Source: Streptomyces tsukubensis
GTDB lineage: Bacteria; Actinomycetota; Actinomycetes; Streptomycetales; Streptomycetaceae
Assembly (NCBI RefSeq): GCF_009296025.1
Contig: NZ_CP045178.1
Span: 620,001 to 684,000, forward strand
Direction of reading: 5' to 3'
DNA: 64,000 nt
How positions within the stretch are numbered: position 1 is the first letter of the stretch; every line of letters begins with the position of its first letter. The notes beneath the pieces were generated by a model. The model was not told where the DNA came from, ran no database searches, and saw nothing but the letters and a program-made list of their open reading frames with translations. Positions 23,875-33,089 of this stretch are shown here, piece after piece. The position numbers and the translations under genes are program-made.

Positions 23875-26800
23875 TCAGGCGGTGGCCGCCCCGAAGATGT
23901 GGATCACTCCCCCGTCGGTGGTCTCCGGCAGGGTCACACTCGCCAGCTCCTTGCCGGCCTCAAGCGCGATGGGCGCGGTGGCGAAGATCTCGGCGCCCAC
24001 CGGGTCCTTGGCTCCGCCGATGGTGTCGCGGTAGTCGGTGTGCAAGGCGACCGTGTTGCCGTAGGAGGGCTTGTCGGAACCGCCGCTGAGCGTCCAGTCG
24101 CTGAAGCCGATGTCGGCCTTCTGGGTGGTGCCGTCGGTGTAGGTCAGGGTGGCCGTCCCCGCGGCCTTGCCCTCGGCCGCGCTGCCGAGCAGGCTCAGCT
24201 TCGTCGCGTCCGCCTTCCCGGACACGTCGAGGATCTGTCCGCCGCCGGTCACCTCGATGTTGTCGGGGTCACCGGCCTTGGTCTCGGGCCATGTGAAGTC
24301 GAAGCCGCCCGAGGAGACGGTGGAGCCGGGCTTCGCGCCCGCCGCCGCTAGGGCCTTCGCGGAGTAGCTCCAGCCCTCCCCGTCGAAGTTGGCCTGCGGC
24401 CTGTCGTCGTCGGCGGAGACGCCCCGGCTGTTGAGGTTCCACAGCAGGCTGTTCTTCGGGGCGACGGTGACGGCCAGTGAGGTCTTCGGCAGGGCGGTGC
24501 CCGACGCCGATTCGAGGGTCACGGGGACGGTGTGGAAGCCGGGCTTGGCGTCGGCCGAGGCCGTGACGGAGAACGTGGCGCTCCTGGAGCCGCCCGCGGG
24601 GACGGCGATGTCGCCCTGCGCGGGGGTCACCGTGATCCCGGCAGGGGCCGTGGCCCGCCAGTGCACCTTCTCGGCCTTGTCCTGGAGGGTCTGCACCTTG
24701 ACGGCCGCGTCGGTGCCGCCGCCGCCCGGTTCGGTCTTCACCCCGCCGGGCGTGGTGCCGGTGAAGTACTTGTCGCCGCCGCCGGGGTACGAGGGCGGGG
24801 CGTCGGCCGCCGCGCTGCCCCAGGTGGTGTCGGGCTCGCTGCCCAGGGTGAAGTCGAGGGTGCCGCCCCGGCTGACGAAGGAGGCGGGCACCCAGGGCTT
24901 CTCCGACTTCCGGCCGTCGGTCCGCAGGGCGTGGATGTACTTGTCGGTCGCCGAGGCGGCCGGCGCGTTGATCCGAATCGTCCTGGAGTGGCCCGTGTGG
25001 ACCACCGCGTGCGGGAACAGCGGGGCGGTCAGCGTCATGTCCGCGCGGCTGGGGTTCTGCGGGTACATGCCGAGCGCGGAGAAGACGTACCAGGACGACA
25101 TGGTTCCGGCGTCGTCGTTGCCGGGGATGCCGCCAGGGGTGTTGGTCCACAGCTGGTCGAGCTCGGCGCGGACCGTCTCCTGCGTCTTGTAGGGGGCTCC
25201 CAAGTAGTCGTAGAGGTAGGGCGCGTTGATGTCGGGCTCATTGGTCGGGTCGTAGCGGGTGTCGTCCTTGGCCGTGAAGTCGAAGGCGCCGTCCTTGTCA
25301 CGGAAGAAGGAGTCGAGCCGCTCGACGGCCTTGTCCTTGCCGCCCATGGCGCCGGCCAGCCGGGCCACGTCCGAGTAGACCATCCAGGTGTAGCGGGCGC
25401 TGGTGCCCTCGACGAAGCCACTGCCCGTCGACGGGGTGAAGCTCCCCGCCCAGGTGCCGTCCGCGTTGCGGTCGCGAATGTAGCCGCCGTCCGCCGTGGC
25501 GGTCGGGTCGAAGACGTTGGCCCAGTTGCCCGAGCGGTCGAGGAACTTCCTCTGATTGGCCCGGTCGCCGGTGCCGCGCGCCAGCTCGGAGAGACCGTAG
25601 TCGGCCGCCGCGTCCTCCAGCGTCTCGGCGGCACCGCCCCAGCAGTGGCAGTTGTCCGCGGGTACGTAGCCGAGCTTCATGTACTGGTCGAGGGCGGGCC
25701 GCTGGCCGACGCACTCGACGTTGCATCCCGCGCTGTCCGAGTCGTTGGCCGTGGGGACCGTGGCCGCCTTGACCAGCGAGGCGACGGCGCCCTTGACGTC
25801 GAAGTCGTGGCCGCCGAACGCGTAGACGCCGGCGAGTGCCGCGGCGGAGGGGTCGCCCGACATGACACTGGTCTTGCCGTGCTGGAGCAGCCACCTGTCC
25901 CATTCTCCGCCGCGCTGGCCCGCGTAGTTGTAGAGGGACTGCGCGTAGTCGCTGCCTGCCTTCGGGTTCAACATCGTCAGGAGCTGTACTTGCGCGCGGT
26001 ATTGATCCCAGCCGGAGAACGTCCCGTACTGCGCCTTCTGGCCGCGGGCGAGCTTGTGCGCCTTGCCGTCGGCGCCGAGGTAGCGGCCGTCTGTGTCACT
26101 GGTCAGGGTCGGTTCGAGCATGGAGTGGTAGAGCGCCGTGTAGAAGGTGGAGTACTGGTCGGCGCTGCCGCCGCCCACCTCGACCGTGCGCAGCGCCCGC
26201 TGCCACGCCTTGGTGGCCTGCCGCTCGACGGAGGCGAAGCTCTTGTGGGCCGGGTTCTCGGCGCGGAGGTTGGCCTCGGCGCTCCGGGCGCCGACGTAGG
26301 AGACCGCCACCTTCGCGCCCGCGCTGGTGGTGCCCCGGGGGAAGGTGATGTACGCCCCCGAGCCCTTGCCCGCCACGGCGTTGCCCGACGAGCTGTATCC
26401 CGTGCCGCCGGTGGCCGAGGTGGCGCCGGGGTGCAGGGTGTCGTCGGTCCAGGTGCCCGACTTCGCGAAGGGCTTGTCGAAGTGGATGGTGAAGTGGAGC
26501 GTGTACAGCGCCTTGCGGTTGTTGGCGCTCTGCGGTCCGCAGAAGTTGCCCGCGTCCACGGAACCGGTCACGGTCCTGGCCGCCTCGTCGATGCGCACAC
26601 TCGCGTCGGCGCTGCCGGTCTCGGAGTTGGAGGTACGCACCAGCATGCTCGCGGGCTTGTCCGCCGGGAAGGTGAAGCGGCCCGAGCCCGTACGCGGGGT
26701 CGCGGTCAGCTCCGCGCCGGCTCCGCTGTCGAGGCCCACCTTGTAGTAGCCGGCCCGTGCGGTCTCCTTGTCGTGCGAGAAGGAGGAGGCGTACGTGGCG

Positions 26801-27225
26801 TCGGTCGTGTCAGCGGTCGGCGAGGAGTCGACATCACCGGGGTACGGCATGATCGGGACGTCGCCGTTGGCACCTGAGCAGCCGACACCGTTGAGGTGGG
26901 TGAGGCTGAAGCCGCGGATCTTCTTCGCGTTGTACTGGTATCCGCCGGGCGCCGGGTTCGAGACCTGGTTGCCGTTGGAGGTCTGCGGGCTCCAGGAGAG
27001 CATGCCGAACGGCTGTACCGCGCCGGGGTAGGTGTTGCCCGCGTTGGCCGAGCCGATCAGCGGGTTGACGTAGCCGGCCGGGTCCTTCACGGCGCCGCCG
27101 TGGCCCTGCGACGCGTCGGCGGGCACCGCGACCGCCGACAGGCCAAGGGCCGCCATGGCCATGACCATGATGCCGCCGGCAGCCCGGCGCGCCGGGCTCC
27201 TGCGACGAGTCACTCTGTCTGACAC
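23875..27225 (-). CDS. Secreted glycoside hydrolase family 92 (alpha-mannosidase-type)
   Basis: 1116-aa exported enzyme expected to remove alpha-mannose from glycans. GTG at 27225 gives a signal peptide with an Arg-rich start and cleavage near VPADA-SQ. The GH92 domain covers about 30-770: DPAGYVNPLIGSANAGNTYP, SLTHLNGVGCSGANGDVPIM, GTFSGWDQYRAQVQLL, EPDINAPYLYDYLGAPYKTQ, IPGNDDAGTMSSWYVFSALG. A NEW3-like domain (about 790-890, with AVPAGGSRSATFSVTASADA) and a further beta domain ending TTDGGVIHIFGAATA follow. Monocistronic, with an operator-like palindrome upstream. Confidence 0.93.
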   Translation of the reverse strand: MSDRVTRRRSPARRAAGGIMVMAMAALGLSAVAVPADASQGHGGAVKDPAGYVNPLIGSANAGNTYPGAVQPFGMLSWSPQTSNGNQVSNPAPGGYQYNAKKIRGFSLTHLNGVGCSGANGDVPIMPYPGDVDSSPTADTTDATYASSFSHDKETARAGYYKVGLDSGAGAELTATPRTGSGRFTFPADKPASMLVRTSNSETGSADASVRIDEAARTVTGSVDAGNFCGPQSANNRKALYTLHFTIHFDKPFAKSGTWTDDTLHPGATSATGGTGYSSSGNAVAGKGSGAYITFPRGTTSAGAKVAVSYVGARSAEANLRAENPAHKSFASVERQATKAWQRALRTVEVGGGSADQYSTFYTALYHSMLEPTLTSDTDGRYLGADGKAHKLARGQKAQYGTFSGWDQYRAQVQLLTMLNPKAGSDYAQSLYNYAGQRGGEWDRWLLQHGKTSVMSGDPSAAALAGVYAFGGHDFDVKGAVASLVKAATVPTANDSDSAGCNVECVGQRPALDQYMKLGYVPADNCHCWGGAAETLEDAAADYGLSELARGTGDRANQRKFLDRSGNWANVFDPTATADGGYIRDRNADGTWAGSFTPSTGSGFVEGTSARYTWMVYSDVARLAGAMGGKDKAVERLDSFFRDKDGAFDFTAKDDTRYDPTNEPDINAPYLYDYLGAPYKTQETVRAELDQLWTNTPGGIPGNDDAGTMSSWYVFSALGMYPQNPSRADMTLTAPLFPHAVVHTGHSRTIRINAPAASATDKYIHALRTDGRKSEKPWVPASFVSRGGTLDFTLGSEPDTTWGSAAADAPPSYPGGGDKYFTGTTPGGVKTEPGGGGTDAAVKVQTLQDKAEKVHWRATAPAGITVTPAQGDIAVPAGGSRSATFSVTASADAKPGFHTVPVTLESASGTALPKTSLAVTVAPKNSLLWNLNSRGVSADDDRPQANFDGEGWSYSAKALAAAGAKPGSTVSSGGFDFTWPETKAGDPDNIEVTGGGQILDVSGKADATKLSLLGSAAEGKAAGTATLTYTDGTTQKADIGFSDWTLSGGSDKPSYGNTVALHTDYRDTIGGAKDPVGAEIFATAPIALEAGKELASVTLPETTDGGVIHIFGAATA

Positions 27226-27314
27226 CGTTCCTGCCCTTCGTGTGTGACGAGAGGTCAACGCGACGGCATGGGACCGCTTTTCTCCGCTCCGCTCTCCGGA
27301 GAGACCCATTCCGA

Positions 27315-27326
27315 GACAACGTTGTC
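27315..27326. promoter_or_regulatory. LacI/ROK-type operator-like palindrome upstream of GH92 gene
   Basis: GACAACGTTGTC is a perfect 12-bp palindrome 90 nt upstream of the GH92 start, with the CG centre typical of LacI-family operators. A repressor gene is not adjacent. Induction by mannose-containing sugars is inference. Confidence 0.6.
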
Positions 27327-27472
27327 AAAATCTGATCGGGATATTCCTCCGAATGATCAGGACGTGTCAAGGGTTTCCGGAACCCCAGGTTCACCTCCCG
27401 TTCCGGCATCCCGTGTTTTTGGCACCCGCGTGTCGAACGCCGTCGCTCCGAGAACCGCGCTCCGAGTTCAGC

Positions 27473-27616
27473 GGGACCTCGGGACAGCGGGACTGCGGGA
27501 CTGCGGGACTGCGGGACCTCGGGACAGCGGGACAGCGGGACAGCGGGACTGCGGGACTGCGGGACTGCGGGACTGCGGGACTGCGGGACTGCTGAGTAGC
27601 CGGGTAGCTGGGCAGC
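27473..27616. repeat. 8-bp tandem repeat array (GGGACTGC family)
   Basis: Fifteen consecutive octamers of GGGACTGC, GGGACAGC or GGGACCTC fill 27473-27592, followed by three degenerate units to 27616. The period is not a multiple of three, so open frames through it on both strands (Ser-Arg-Ser-Pro-Ala-Val-Pro-type peptides) are artefacts. Confidence 0.95.
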
Positions 27617-27939
27617 GCCAGGTGCGGGCCATGACCTGCGGGGGCCGAACGCTCGGCGGCGGGGCGTTCCCCCGCGCACCCGGGCACCCGGGCGCCCCTG
27701 CGCCCCTGCGCACGTGCGACCGGCACACGGGCACTGCCGCGGCGTATGCCTCCGCGACTCCCCCGCGGTTGTGGTGGCACACGCCGGACCACCCGGGCCG
27801 GTCGCACCTCTGGACGTTAGACGCCTGGATCCGCCGGTGCGAGGTTCGGTCCGCACAGCGGGCGCCCCGAGGGTTTCACCTCGCACAGTGGCGGTGGCGG
27901 TGGCGGTGCCGGTGGCGGGGTGCGCGGCGCCCGACCGGA
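27617..27939. other. Intergenic region with further short repeats
   Basis: Continues the gap between GH92 and the second PucR-like gene (27226-27939). It contains CCCGGGCAC/GCGCCCCT-type units near 27680-27710 and GGTGGC hexamers near 27892-27920. No gene recognised. Confidence 0.55.
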
Positions 27940-29352
27940 TCAGAGCTCGCCCAGCGCCCGCATGGCCAGCCACAGTTCGTGGCACGCGCTGGGGGCGTGC
28001 AGCAGCGACCGTCCTGATGCCACCTCCGCCCTCGCCAGGCGCTTGCGCGCGCCGGGTGGCGAGATCCCGAGCCCGGCCGCCGCCTCGGGGAGCCTCGCGT
28101 CCGCGGTGAGCCAGGCGCGTACGGTCTCGGCGGCCGGTCCCAGTGGGGCGAGTTGGGCGCGCGCCCAGGACTGCGCCGCGGGGGCGGCGAGCAGGGAGTC
28201 GAGCGCGGTCGGGGGCCCTGGGGCCTGCGGGCGCCAGGTGTGCAGCCGCAGCGCCAGCCAGGCGGCGGACCTGTCGGCGAGGCTCACCGACAGGGCGAGC
28301 CCCAACAGCTTCTCAAGCAGGCGGAGCCGGGCCGCGAGAGTGTTGCGGTGGATCTTCAGATGCCGGTCGGCGGCCGTGCCGAAGGTCAGCCAGGAGCCCA
28401 GGGTCCCGAGCAGTTCCTCGCCTCCGGGGTCGGACCTGCGCGCGGGCCGGTGGGCGAGGCAGGGTCCGAGGAGCCGCGCCGCCCAGGCACTGCCCTCGGG
28501 GCCGAGCAACGGGGCCAGCCCCGAGTGGGGGCTGAACCGTGCCCACCGGTCCGGCGTCGCGCGGGCCACCGCCAGGGCGTGGAAGGCCTGTTCGTAGCCG
28601 AGTGGGGTGTCGGGCAGCGACATCTCCTCGCTCGCACCGACCCTGCACCCGGGCAGCCGTTCCATGGCGGGGGCTTCCCAGCCGCTGTCCCCGGCGGGGA
28701 CCAACGCGATGAGGTGGTTGGCCCGCACGGGACACGGGATGATCCAGGCCCGGCCCTCCATGAGCCGCCCGAGCGATTCCGCGATCAACGACCTGGCGGG
28801 CTGCGGGCACTCGACGACGCAGACCCGCAGGGGGCTCGGCAGTTGCGACCCCATGGCCGCCGCGATCCGGTGGGCGACGCTCACACTGCCGCCCATCAGC
28901 AGGTGGAGCACCGCCTCCCTGCTGTGCGCCTCTGTCAGCTCTGTCCTGCGTCGGACGCGCTCCGTCTCCTCGAAGCCCCTGCACAGCGCGAGCACGCCCG
29001 CGGTGTCGGCGAGCAGCGTGCCGTGGAGGTGGCTGTCCTGGCCGTCGAGGACGAGGTAGGAGTCCCGGCCGACCGCGACCATGTGGACCGTACGTCCGTC
29101 GTTGCCACCCACCACACCTGACGGCATGCCACGCGTGTACACGTTCCTGACGGCGGGTGGTATCTCCGGGGCTGCCGGGCCCGGTGACGAGCCGAGCACC
29201 GTGCCGTCGCCCGCCACGAGCGATACGCACCCGCCGGTGCGCCGTCCGAGCCATTCGAGGATCGCGGGTACTGAATCGGTGCGGGCGACGAGCCGCAGGA
29301 GTACCAGGGCGTCCTCTGCGCGGGTCCCGCCCGCCGGGGGCCGATCGGTCAT
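27940..29352 (-). CDS. PucR-family-like helix-turn-helix regulator
   Basis: 470-aa regulator. The N-terminal half (about 20-125; SVPAILEWLGRRTGGCVSLV, RDSYLVLDGQDSHLHGTLLA) looks like a GAF/PucR sensory domain. The CdaR-like middle and the helix-turn-helix DRHLKIHRNTLAARLRLLEK, LLGLALS follow at about 330-370. The last 90 residues hold a second possible helix-turn-helix (LPEAAAGLGISPPGARKRLA), which is unusual. Divergent from the uridylyltransferase gene 399 bp away. Target unknown. Confidence 0.8.
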   Translation of the reverse strand: MTDRPPAGGTRAEDALVLLRLVARTDSVPAILEWLGRRTGGCVSLVAGDGTVLGSSPGPAAPEIPPAVRNVYTRGMPSGVVGGNDGRTVHMVAVGRDSYLVLDGQDSHLHGTLLADTAGVLALCRGFEETERVRRRTELTEAHSREAVLHLLMGGSVSVAHRIAAAMGSQLPSPLRVCVVECPQPARSLIAESLGRLMEGRAWIIPCPVRANHLIALVPAGDSGWEAPAMERLPGCRVGASEEMSLPDTPLGYEQAFHALAVARATPDRWARFSPHSGLAPLLGPEGSAWAARLLGPCLAHRPARRSDPGGEELLGTLGSWLTFGTAADRHLKIHRNTLAARLRLLEKLLGLALSVSLADRSAAWLALRLHTWRPQAPGPPTALDSLLAAPAAQSWARAQLAPLGPAAETVRAWLTADARLPEAAAGLGISPPGARKRLARAEVASGRSLLHAPSACHELWLAMRALGEL

Positions 29353-29751
29353 CCCGTGGGCCCCCGGCTTATGCGTCTCGCGGGTCTCATGGCCGAAACC
29401 GTACCCGTCCCGCGCGTGGCGGGCGGCGGAATTTCCGCCCCTCCGTCAGCAACTGCCGTCGCTTCCGCCCCGGGAGGTGTACGGAGCCCCTGTGGTCGTA
29501 TCCAGTGCCGTCGACGCGACGCCGGGGCTCCCGTGCTGGGCGTGCGGGGAGCCCGTACGCGGCGTACGGGAAGGGGCTCGCGGGAGGTTCCTCGTGCGGG
29601 GCCAGGGACTGTGGCGTCTTCCGGCCGTCCCTCGCGGTCTTCTCGCAACGCGGGCGTTCCTCGCGCGTCCCCTGCGTAAACTGCGCCTACCAACCGGCCG
29701 GTCTTTCTGGACCCGGTGGCCCGGCCGATGTCCCCTGAAGGCCAGGTGTGT
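29353..29751. other. Intergenic region between divergent regulator and GalU-like gene
   Basis: About 400 bp without a recognised gene. Promoters of both neighbours must be here. No clear operator seen. Confidence 0.4.
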
Positions 29752-30681
29752 GTGGTGAAGGCCGTCCTCGCGGTCGCCGGCATGGGGAGCCGTTTCTTCC
29801 CCATCGCGAAGACGATCAACAAGTGCATGCTGCCTGTCATGGAACGCCCTGTGATCGCGCACGCCGTCGCGGACTGCGTCGCGGCGGGCGCACGGGAGAT
29901 CGCCGTCATCACCGCGCCCGGTGAACCGGGCAGACAGGTACGCCACTACTTCACCAACGACCTGGAACTGGAACGGTACTTCACCGACCGGGGCTGGCAG
30001 GCCAAGTACGAGCCGCTCGCGGGCCTGCACGAGCAGGCGGACTTCACCTTCCTCGAACAGCCCCGCGACGAACGGTACGGAACGGTCCTTCCCGTCCTGC
30101 GTGCCGCGACCTTCCTCGACGGGGACGACTTCCTCCTGCTGGCCGGTGACGACCTGTTGCTGCGCCCGGACGGCGGCTCCGACCTCGCGGAACTCACCGC
30201 TGGACGCTCAGCGGCCGGCGTCCCCGCCGCCATCGCCGCGGCCACGGTGCCAGGGGCCCAGGCCCACCGTTACGGCGTCCTCACCACCCGCACCTCGGCC
30301 AGGGGTCACCGGGTGCTCGACGCCATCGTGGAGAAGCCCTCTTCCCACCCTGGCACGACCGCCTACATCAACATCAGCCGCACGCTGCTGCCCAGCGACT
30401 CCCTCGCCTACTTCAACAAGGTCACGCCGGCCGCCAACGGCGAGTACCAGGCGACCGACGCCATCGCCGCCTACGCCCGCGACCATGACGTCCTGGTCCA
30501 CCCGGTCCGAGGCCAGTATCACGACTGCGGCAACCCGGCGGGCTGGCTGGGCGCCAACAACGCGGCCGCGGTGATCGCGTCGTTGAACCCCGGGAGCGGG
30601 CCCTCGGTCACCCCTGTGATCCCGCCACCGGGCGACCGCGCGGGAACAGCTCCGCCGCCCCGACGGCCGCCTCCCTATTGA
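29752..30681 (+). CDS. UTP-glucose-1-phosphate uridylyltransferase-like nucleotidyltransferase
   Basis: About 309-aa sugar nucleotidyltransferase close to GalU, which makes UDP-glucose from UTP and glucose-1-phosphate. Seen: the binding loop AVAGMGSRFFPIAKTINK, MLPVMERPVIAHAVADCV, the acidic centre FLLLAGDDLLLRP, IVEKPSSHPG, GEYQATDAIAAYA, and HDCGNPAGWL. The usual GLGTRFLP is here GMGSRFFP and the KxxPKEMLP Pro-Lys is Ile-Asn-Lys-Cys, so specificity may differ. Start chosen at tandem GTGs (29752/29755), where the family N-terminus begins; GTG 29716 is an alternative. The stop lies inside a terminator-like hairpin. Confidence 0.8.
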   Translation: MVKAVLAVAGMGSRFFPIAKTINKCMLPVMERPVIAHAVADCVAAGAREIAVITAPGEPGRQVRHYFTNDLELERYFTDRGWQAKYEPLAGLHEQADFTFLEQPRDERYGTVLPVLRAATFLDGDDFLLLAGDDLLLRPDGGSDLAELTAGRSAAGVPAAIAAATVPGAQAHRYGVLTTRTSARGHRVLDAIVEKPSSHPGTTAYINISRTLLPSDSLAYFNKVTPAANGEYQATDAIAAYARDHDVLVHPVRGQYHDCGNPAGWLGANNAAAVIASLNPGSGPSVTPVIPPPGDRAGTAPPPRRPPPY

Positions 30682-30702
30682 GCGCTCGCGAGTGAGGGAG
30701 GC
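30669..30702. terminator. Hairpin between convergent genes
   Basis: GCCTCCCT (30669-30676) pairs with AGGGAGGC (30695-30702); the 18-nt loop contains the palindrome CTCGCGAG. It includes the stop of the GalU-like gene and precedes the end of the aldehyde dehydrogenase gene. Bidirectional terminator candidate. Confidence 0.4.
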
Positions 30703-30765
30703 CGACCGTTCCGGCGCGCCGACCGTCCCATCGGTACCACGGCGGCGCACCGGAGGCGGAAAGGG

Positions 30766-32139
30766 TCAGCGCTTGACGCGGACCAGCTTCTTGTTGGCGA
30801 ACTCCTCCATGCCGTACTTGCCGAGTTCCCGGCCGATGCCGGAGCGCTTGACACCGCCGAAGGGCAGCTCGGCAGCGGTGCCACCGGCCTCGTTGATGTG
30901 GACCATGCCCGCGTCGAGCTGTCCCGCGATGCGCAGGGCGCGGTCCTCGTCGGCGCATTCGATGACGGCGCCGAGGCCGTAGGGAGTGTTGTTGGCCAGC
31001 TCCACGGCCTCCTCCTCGGAGGCGACCTTGTAGATGACCGCGGCGGGGCCGAACAGCTCCTCCTGGAACGCCCGCATCTTCGGGGTGACTCCGGTGAGCA
31101 CCGTCGGCTCGTACCAGGCGCCGTCCCTGTCGACCCGCTTGCCGCCGGTGTGCACGGTCGCACCGTGCTCGACGGCGTCCTCGATCTGCGCGGCCAGCGA
31201 ACGTACGGCCGCCTCGGAGGAGAGCGGCCCCATGAACGTCTCCGGCTTGGTGGGGTCGCCGGGCACGACGGCGCGCACGGCGCAGGTGAACTTCTCGACG
31301 AACTCGTCGTAGTGCTCTTCGAGCACGATGATCCGCTTCGCCGCGTTGCACGCCTGGCCCGCGTTGCCCAGGCGGCCGGCGAAGGCGTGCTTGACGGTGC
31401 GGTCCAGGTCGGCGGGGCCGAGCACCAGGAACGGGTCGGAGCCGCCGAGTTCGAGCACGACCTTCTTCAGGTGCTTGCCCGCCTGCTCGGCGACGGCGGA
31501 GCCCGCGCGCTCCGAGCCGGTGAGGGAGACGCCCTGGACCCGGGGGTCGGCGATGATGGTGGAGACCTGCTCATTGCTGGCGAACAGGTTGATGTACTGC
31601 CCGTCCGTGAGCCCGGCGTCGATGAAGACGCGCTCCATCGCGAGTGCCGACTCGGGGCACTGGGGCGCGTGCTTGAGCAGGATGGTGTTGCCGAGCATCA
31701 GGTTCGGGGCCGCGAAGCGGGCCACCTGGTAGTACGGGAAGTTCCACGGCATGATCCCGAGCAGCGGGCCCACGCCCTCCTTACGGACCACGGCGGTGCC
31801 GCCTGCGACGACGTCGAGTTCGTCGTCGGCGAGGAACGACGGGCCGTTCTTCGCGTAGTAACGGTAGATGGACACGACGATGCCTATCTCGCCGCGTGCC
31901 TGGGCGACCGGCTTGCCCATCTCCCGCGTGATGATCGCGGCCAGCTCGTCCTTGCGCTCTTCGTAGAGGTCGGCGACGCGCTCCAGGACGGCGACACGGT
32001 CCTGCGGAGCCGTCCGCCGCCAGCTCCCGAACGCGGCGGCGGAGCGACCGAGCGCCTCCCGCACGACGGCGTCGCTCGCCTCCGGGTACTCGCCCTCGGT
32101 GGCGCCCGTGGCGGGGTTGACGACCTTGTAGGCGGTCAT
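30766..32139 (-). CDS. NAD(P)-dependent aldehyde dehydrogenase (succinate-semialdehyde dehydrogenase-like)
   Basis: 457-aa soluble dehydrogenase oxidising an aldehyde, possibly succinate semialdehyde, to the acid. Seen: GPLLGIMPWNFPYYQVARFA (co-factor fold), VSLTGSERAGSAVAEQAGKH, the Glu in VVLELGGSDPFLVL, the catalytic Cys in GNAGQACNAAKRIIV, and the C-terminal LPFGGVKRSGIGRELGKYGM. Length is typical of the GabD/YneI-like group. ATG at 32139 begins MTAYKVVNPATG. Converges on the GalU-like gene. True substrate unknown. Confidence 0.88.
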   Translation of the reverse strand: MTAYKVVNPATGATEGEYPEASDAVVREALGRSAAAFGSWRRTAPQDRVAVLERVADLYEERKDELAAIITREMGKPVAQARGEIGIVVSIYRYYAKNGPSFLADDELDVVAGGTAVVRKEGVGPLLGIMPWNFPYYQVARFAAPNLMLGNTILLKHAPQCPESALAMERVFIDAGLTDGQYINLFASNEQVSTIIADPRVQGVSLTGSERAGSAVAEQAGKHLKKVVLELGGSDPFLVLGPADLDRTVKHAFAGRLGNAGQACNAAKRIIVLEEHYDEFVEKFTCAVRAVVPGDPTKPETFMGPLSSEAAVRSLAAQIEDAVEHGATVHTGGKRVDRDGAWYEPTVLTGVTPKMRAFQEELFGPAAVIYKVASEEEAVELANNTPYGLGAVIECADEDRALRIAGQLDAGMVHINEAGGTAAELPFGGVKRSGIGRELGKYGMEEFANKKLVRVKR

Positions 32140-32377
32140 GCTTTCTCCCTCATGCACTGCTCTGCGGATTTCTGCTCCTGGGTGGCTTCCCCGCGAGAAG
32201 GTCGGGAATCCCGAACCCCCGTCACCGTCTCATCACTCTCGCGGACGCCGGTGGCATAGGCGGCTCCATCGCACCGCCACACCGCTCCGACGTGCGTAAA
32301 CACACGACTACCTGGTACCCCGTAGCTGTCCGCGTAGACACCTCGCGCTCCTGTCGACCGGCTGGACCCGGCCCCGC

Positions 32378-32956
32378 TCAGAGGATCCCGCCCGGATCGA
32401 TCCTGGCCGCAGTGGGTTCCCCCCACACCCGCACCACCTCGAACGCGGTGAACTCACGCACCAGCCGGTACGCGGCGGCGGGGCGGGGCGCGCGCCGGCT
32501 CGCGGCGAGATAGCCCTCGGTCTCCCTGACATCACGGCGGGGCGTACCGCACAGCTGCCACGCCGAGCCGTTCCACGCCTCGGGGCGCCACCGCTCCTGG
32601 GGCTGCGGGTGATCCGTGCTGATGCCGTACCGCGAAGGGACGGGCAGCTTCTGGTCCGCCTCCCCCTGCTGGCTCGGCCAGGCGTTGTCGTAGGCGGAGC
32701 GGCGTGACGTCCGCCGCCTGGTCTCGCAGAGCAGGCAGCGGTCGGCCGCGTTCTCGTCGACGGGGCCGTTCGGATGCTCGGAGCAGCGCGTCGTCGGGGC
32801 AGGACCCGCTCCCTCCCCCAGCAGTTCGAGTGCGCGTCGCAGGTCCTGCCTGATCTCGTGCAGCTTGTCGTCGGGGACGTCGGCGGACAGGGCGTCCCCG
32901 TGCTCGCCGAGGACCCGCAGCGCGCGTCCGAGGGCGGTGAGCTGCGCGTGGTTCAC
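32378..32956 (-). CDS. Hypothetical protein with Cys-rich zinc-ribbon-like segment
   Basis: 192-aa protein I do not recognise. The N-terminal 50 residues form a helical pair (QLTALGRALRVLGEHGD, LHEIRQDLRRALELLGEG). A putative metal site follows, RCSEHPNGPVDENAADRCLL then CETRRR, giving Cys-x3-His and Cys-x2-Cys spacing. The rest is polar with several Trp. Start is GTG at 32956. Codon use fits the chromosome. It is cotranscribable with the aldehyde dehydrogenase gene, but 238 bp separate them. Confidence 0.6.
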   Translation of the reverse strand: MNHAQLTALGRALRVLGEHGDALSADVPDDKLHEIRQDLRRALELLGEGAGPAPTTRCSEHPNGPVDENAADRCLLCETRRRTSRRSAYDNAWPSQQGEADQKLPVPSRYGISTDHPQPQERWRPEAWNGSAWQLCGTPRRDVRETEGYLAASRRAPRPAAAYRLVREFTAFEVVRVWGEPTAARIDPGGIL

Positions 32957-33089
32957 GGAAAATCCCCCAGTGGAGCGGAGTGGACCGGCGTTCTTCCCTG
33001 GCCGGCTGCCACGCCCATTTTACCGGTGGCGGCTCGGAGGGTTCAGACTCGCCCGGGTCGCCGGGGGCGGGTGGCCGGGGGCGAGCCGG

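Noticed and set aside
24532-26877. 781-codon plus-strand open frame
   Set aside because: Shadow of the GH92 gene; no coherent protein features.
27473-27616. Possible CRISPR array
   Set aside because: Units are contiguous octamers without spacers and no cas genes are present.
27391-27807. Open frames on both strands with Ser-Pro-Ala-Val-Pro or Arg-Asp-Cys-Gly-Thr-Ala repeats
   Set aside because: They come only from the 8-bp tandem array, which gives the same 8-residue period in every frame lacking a stop.
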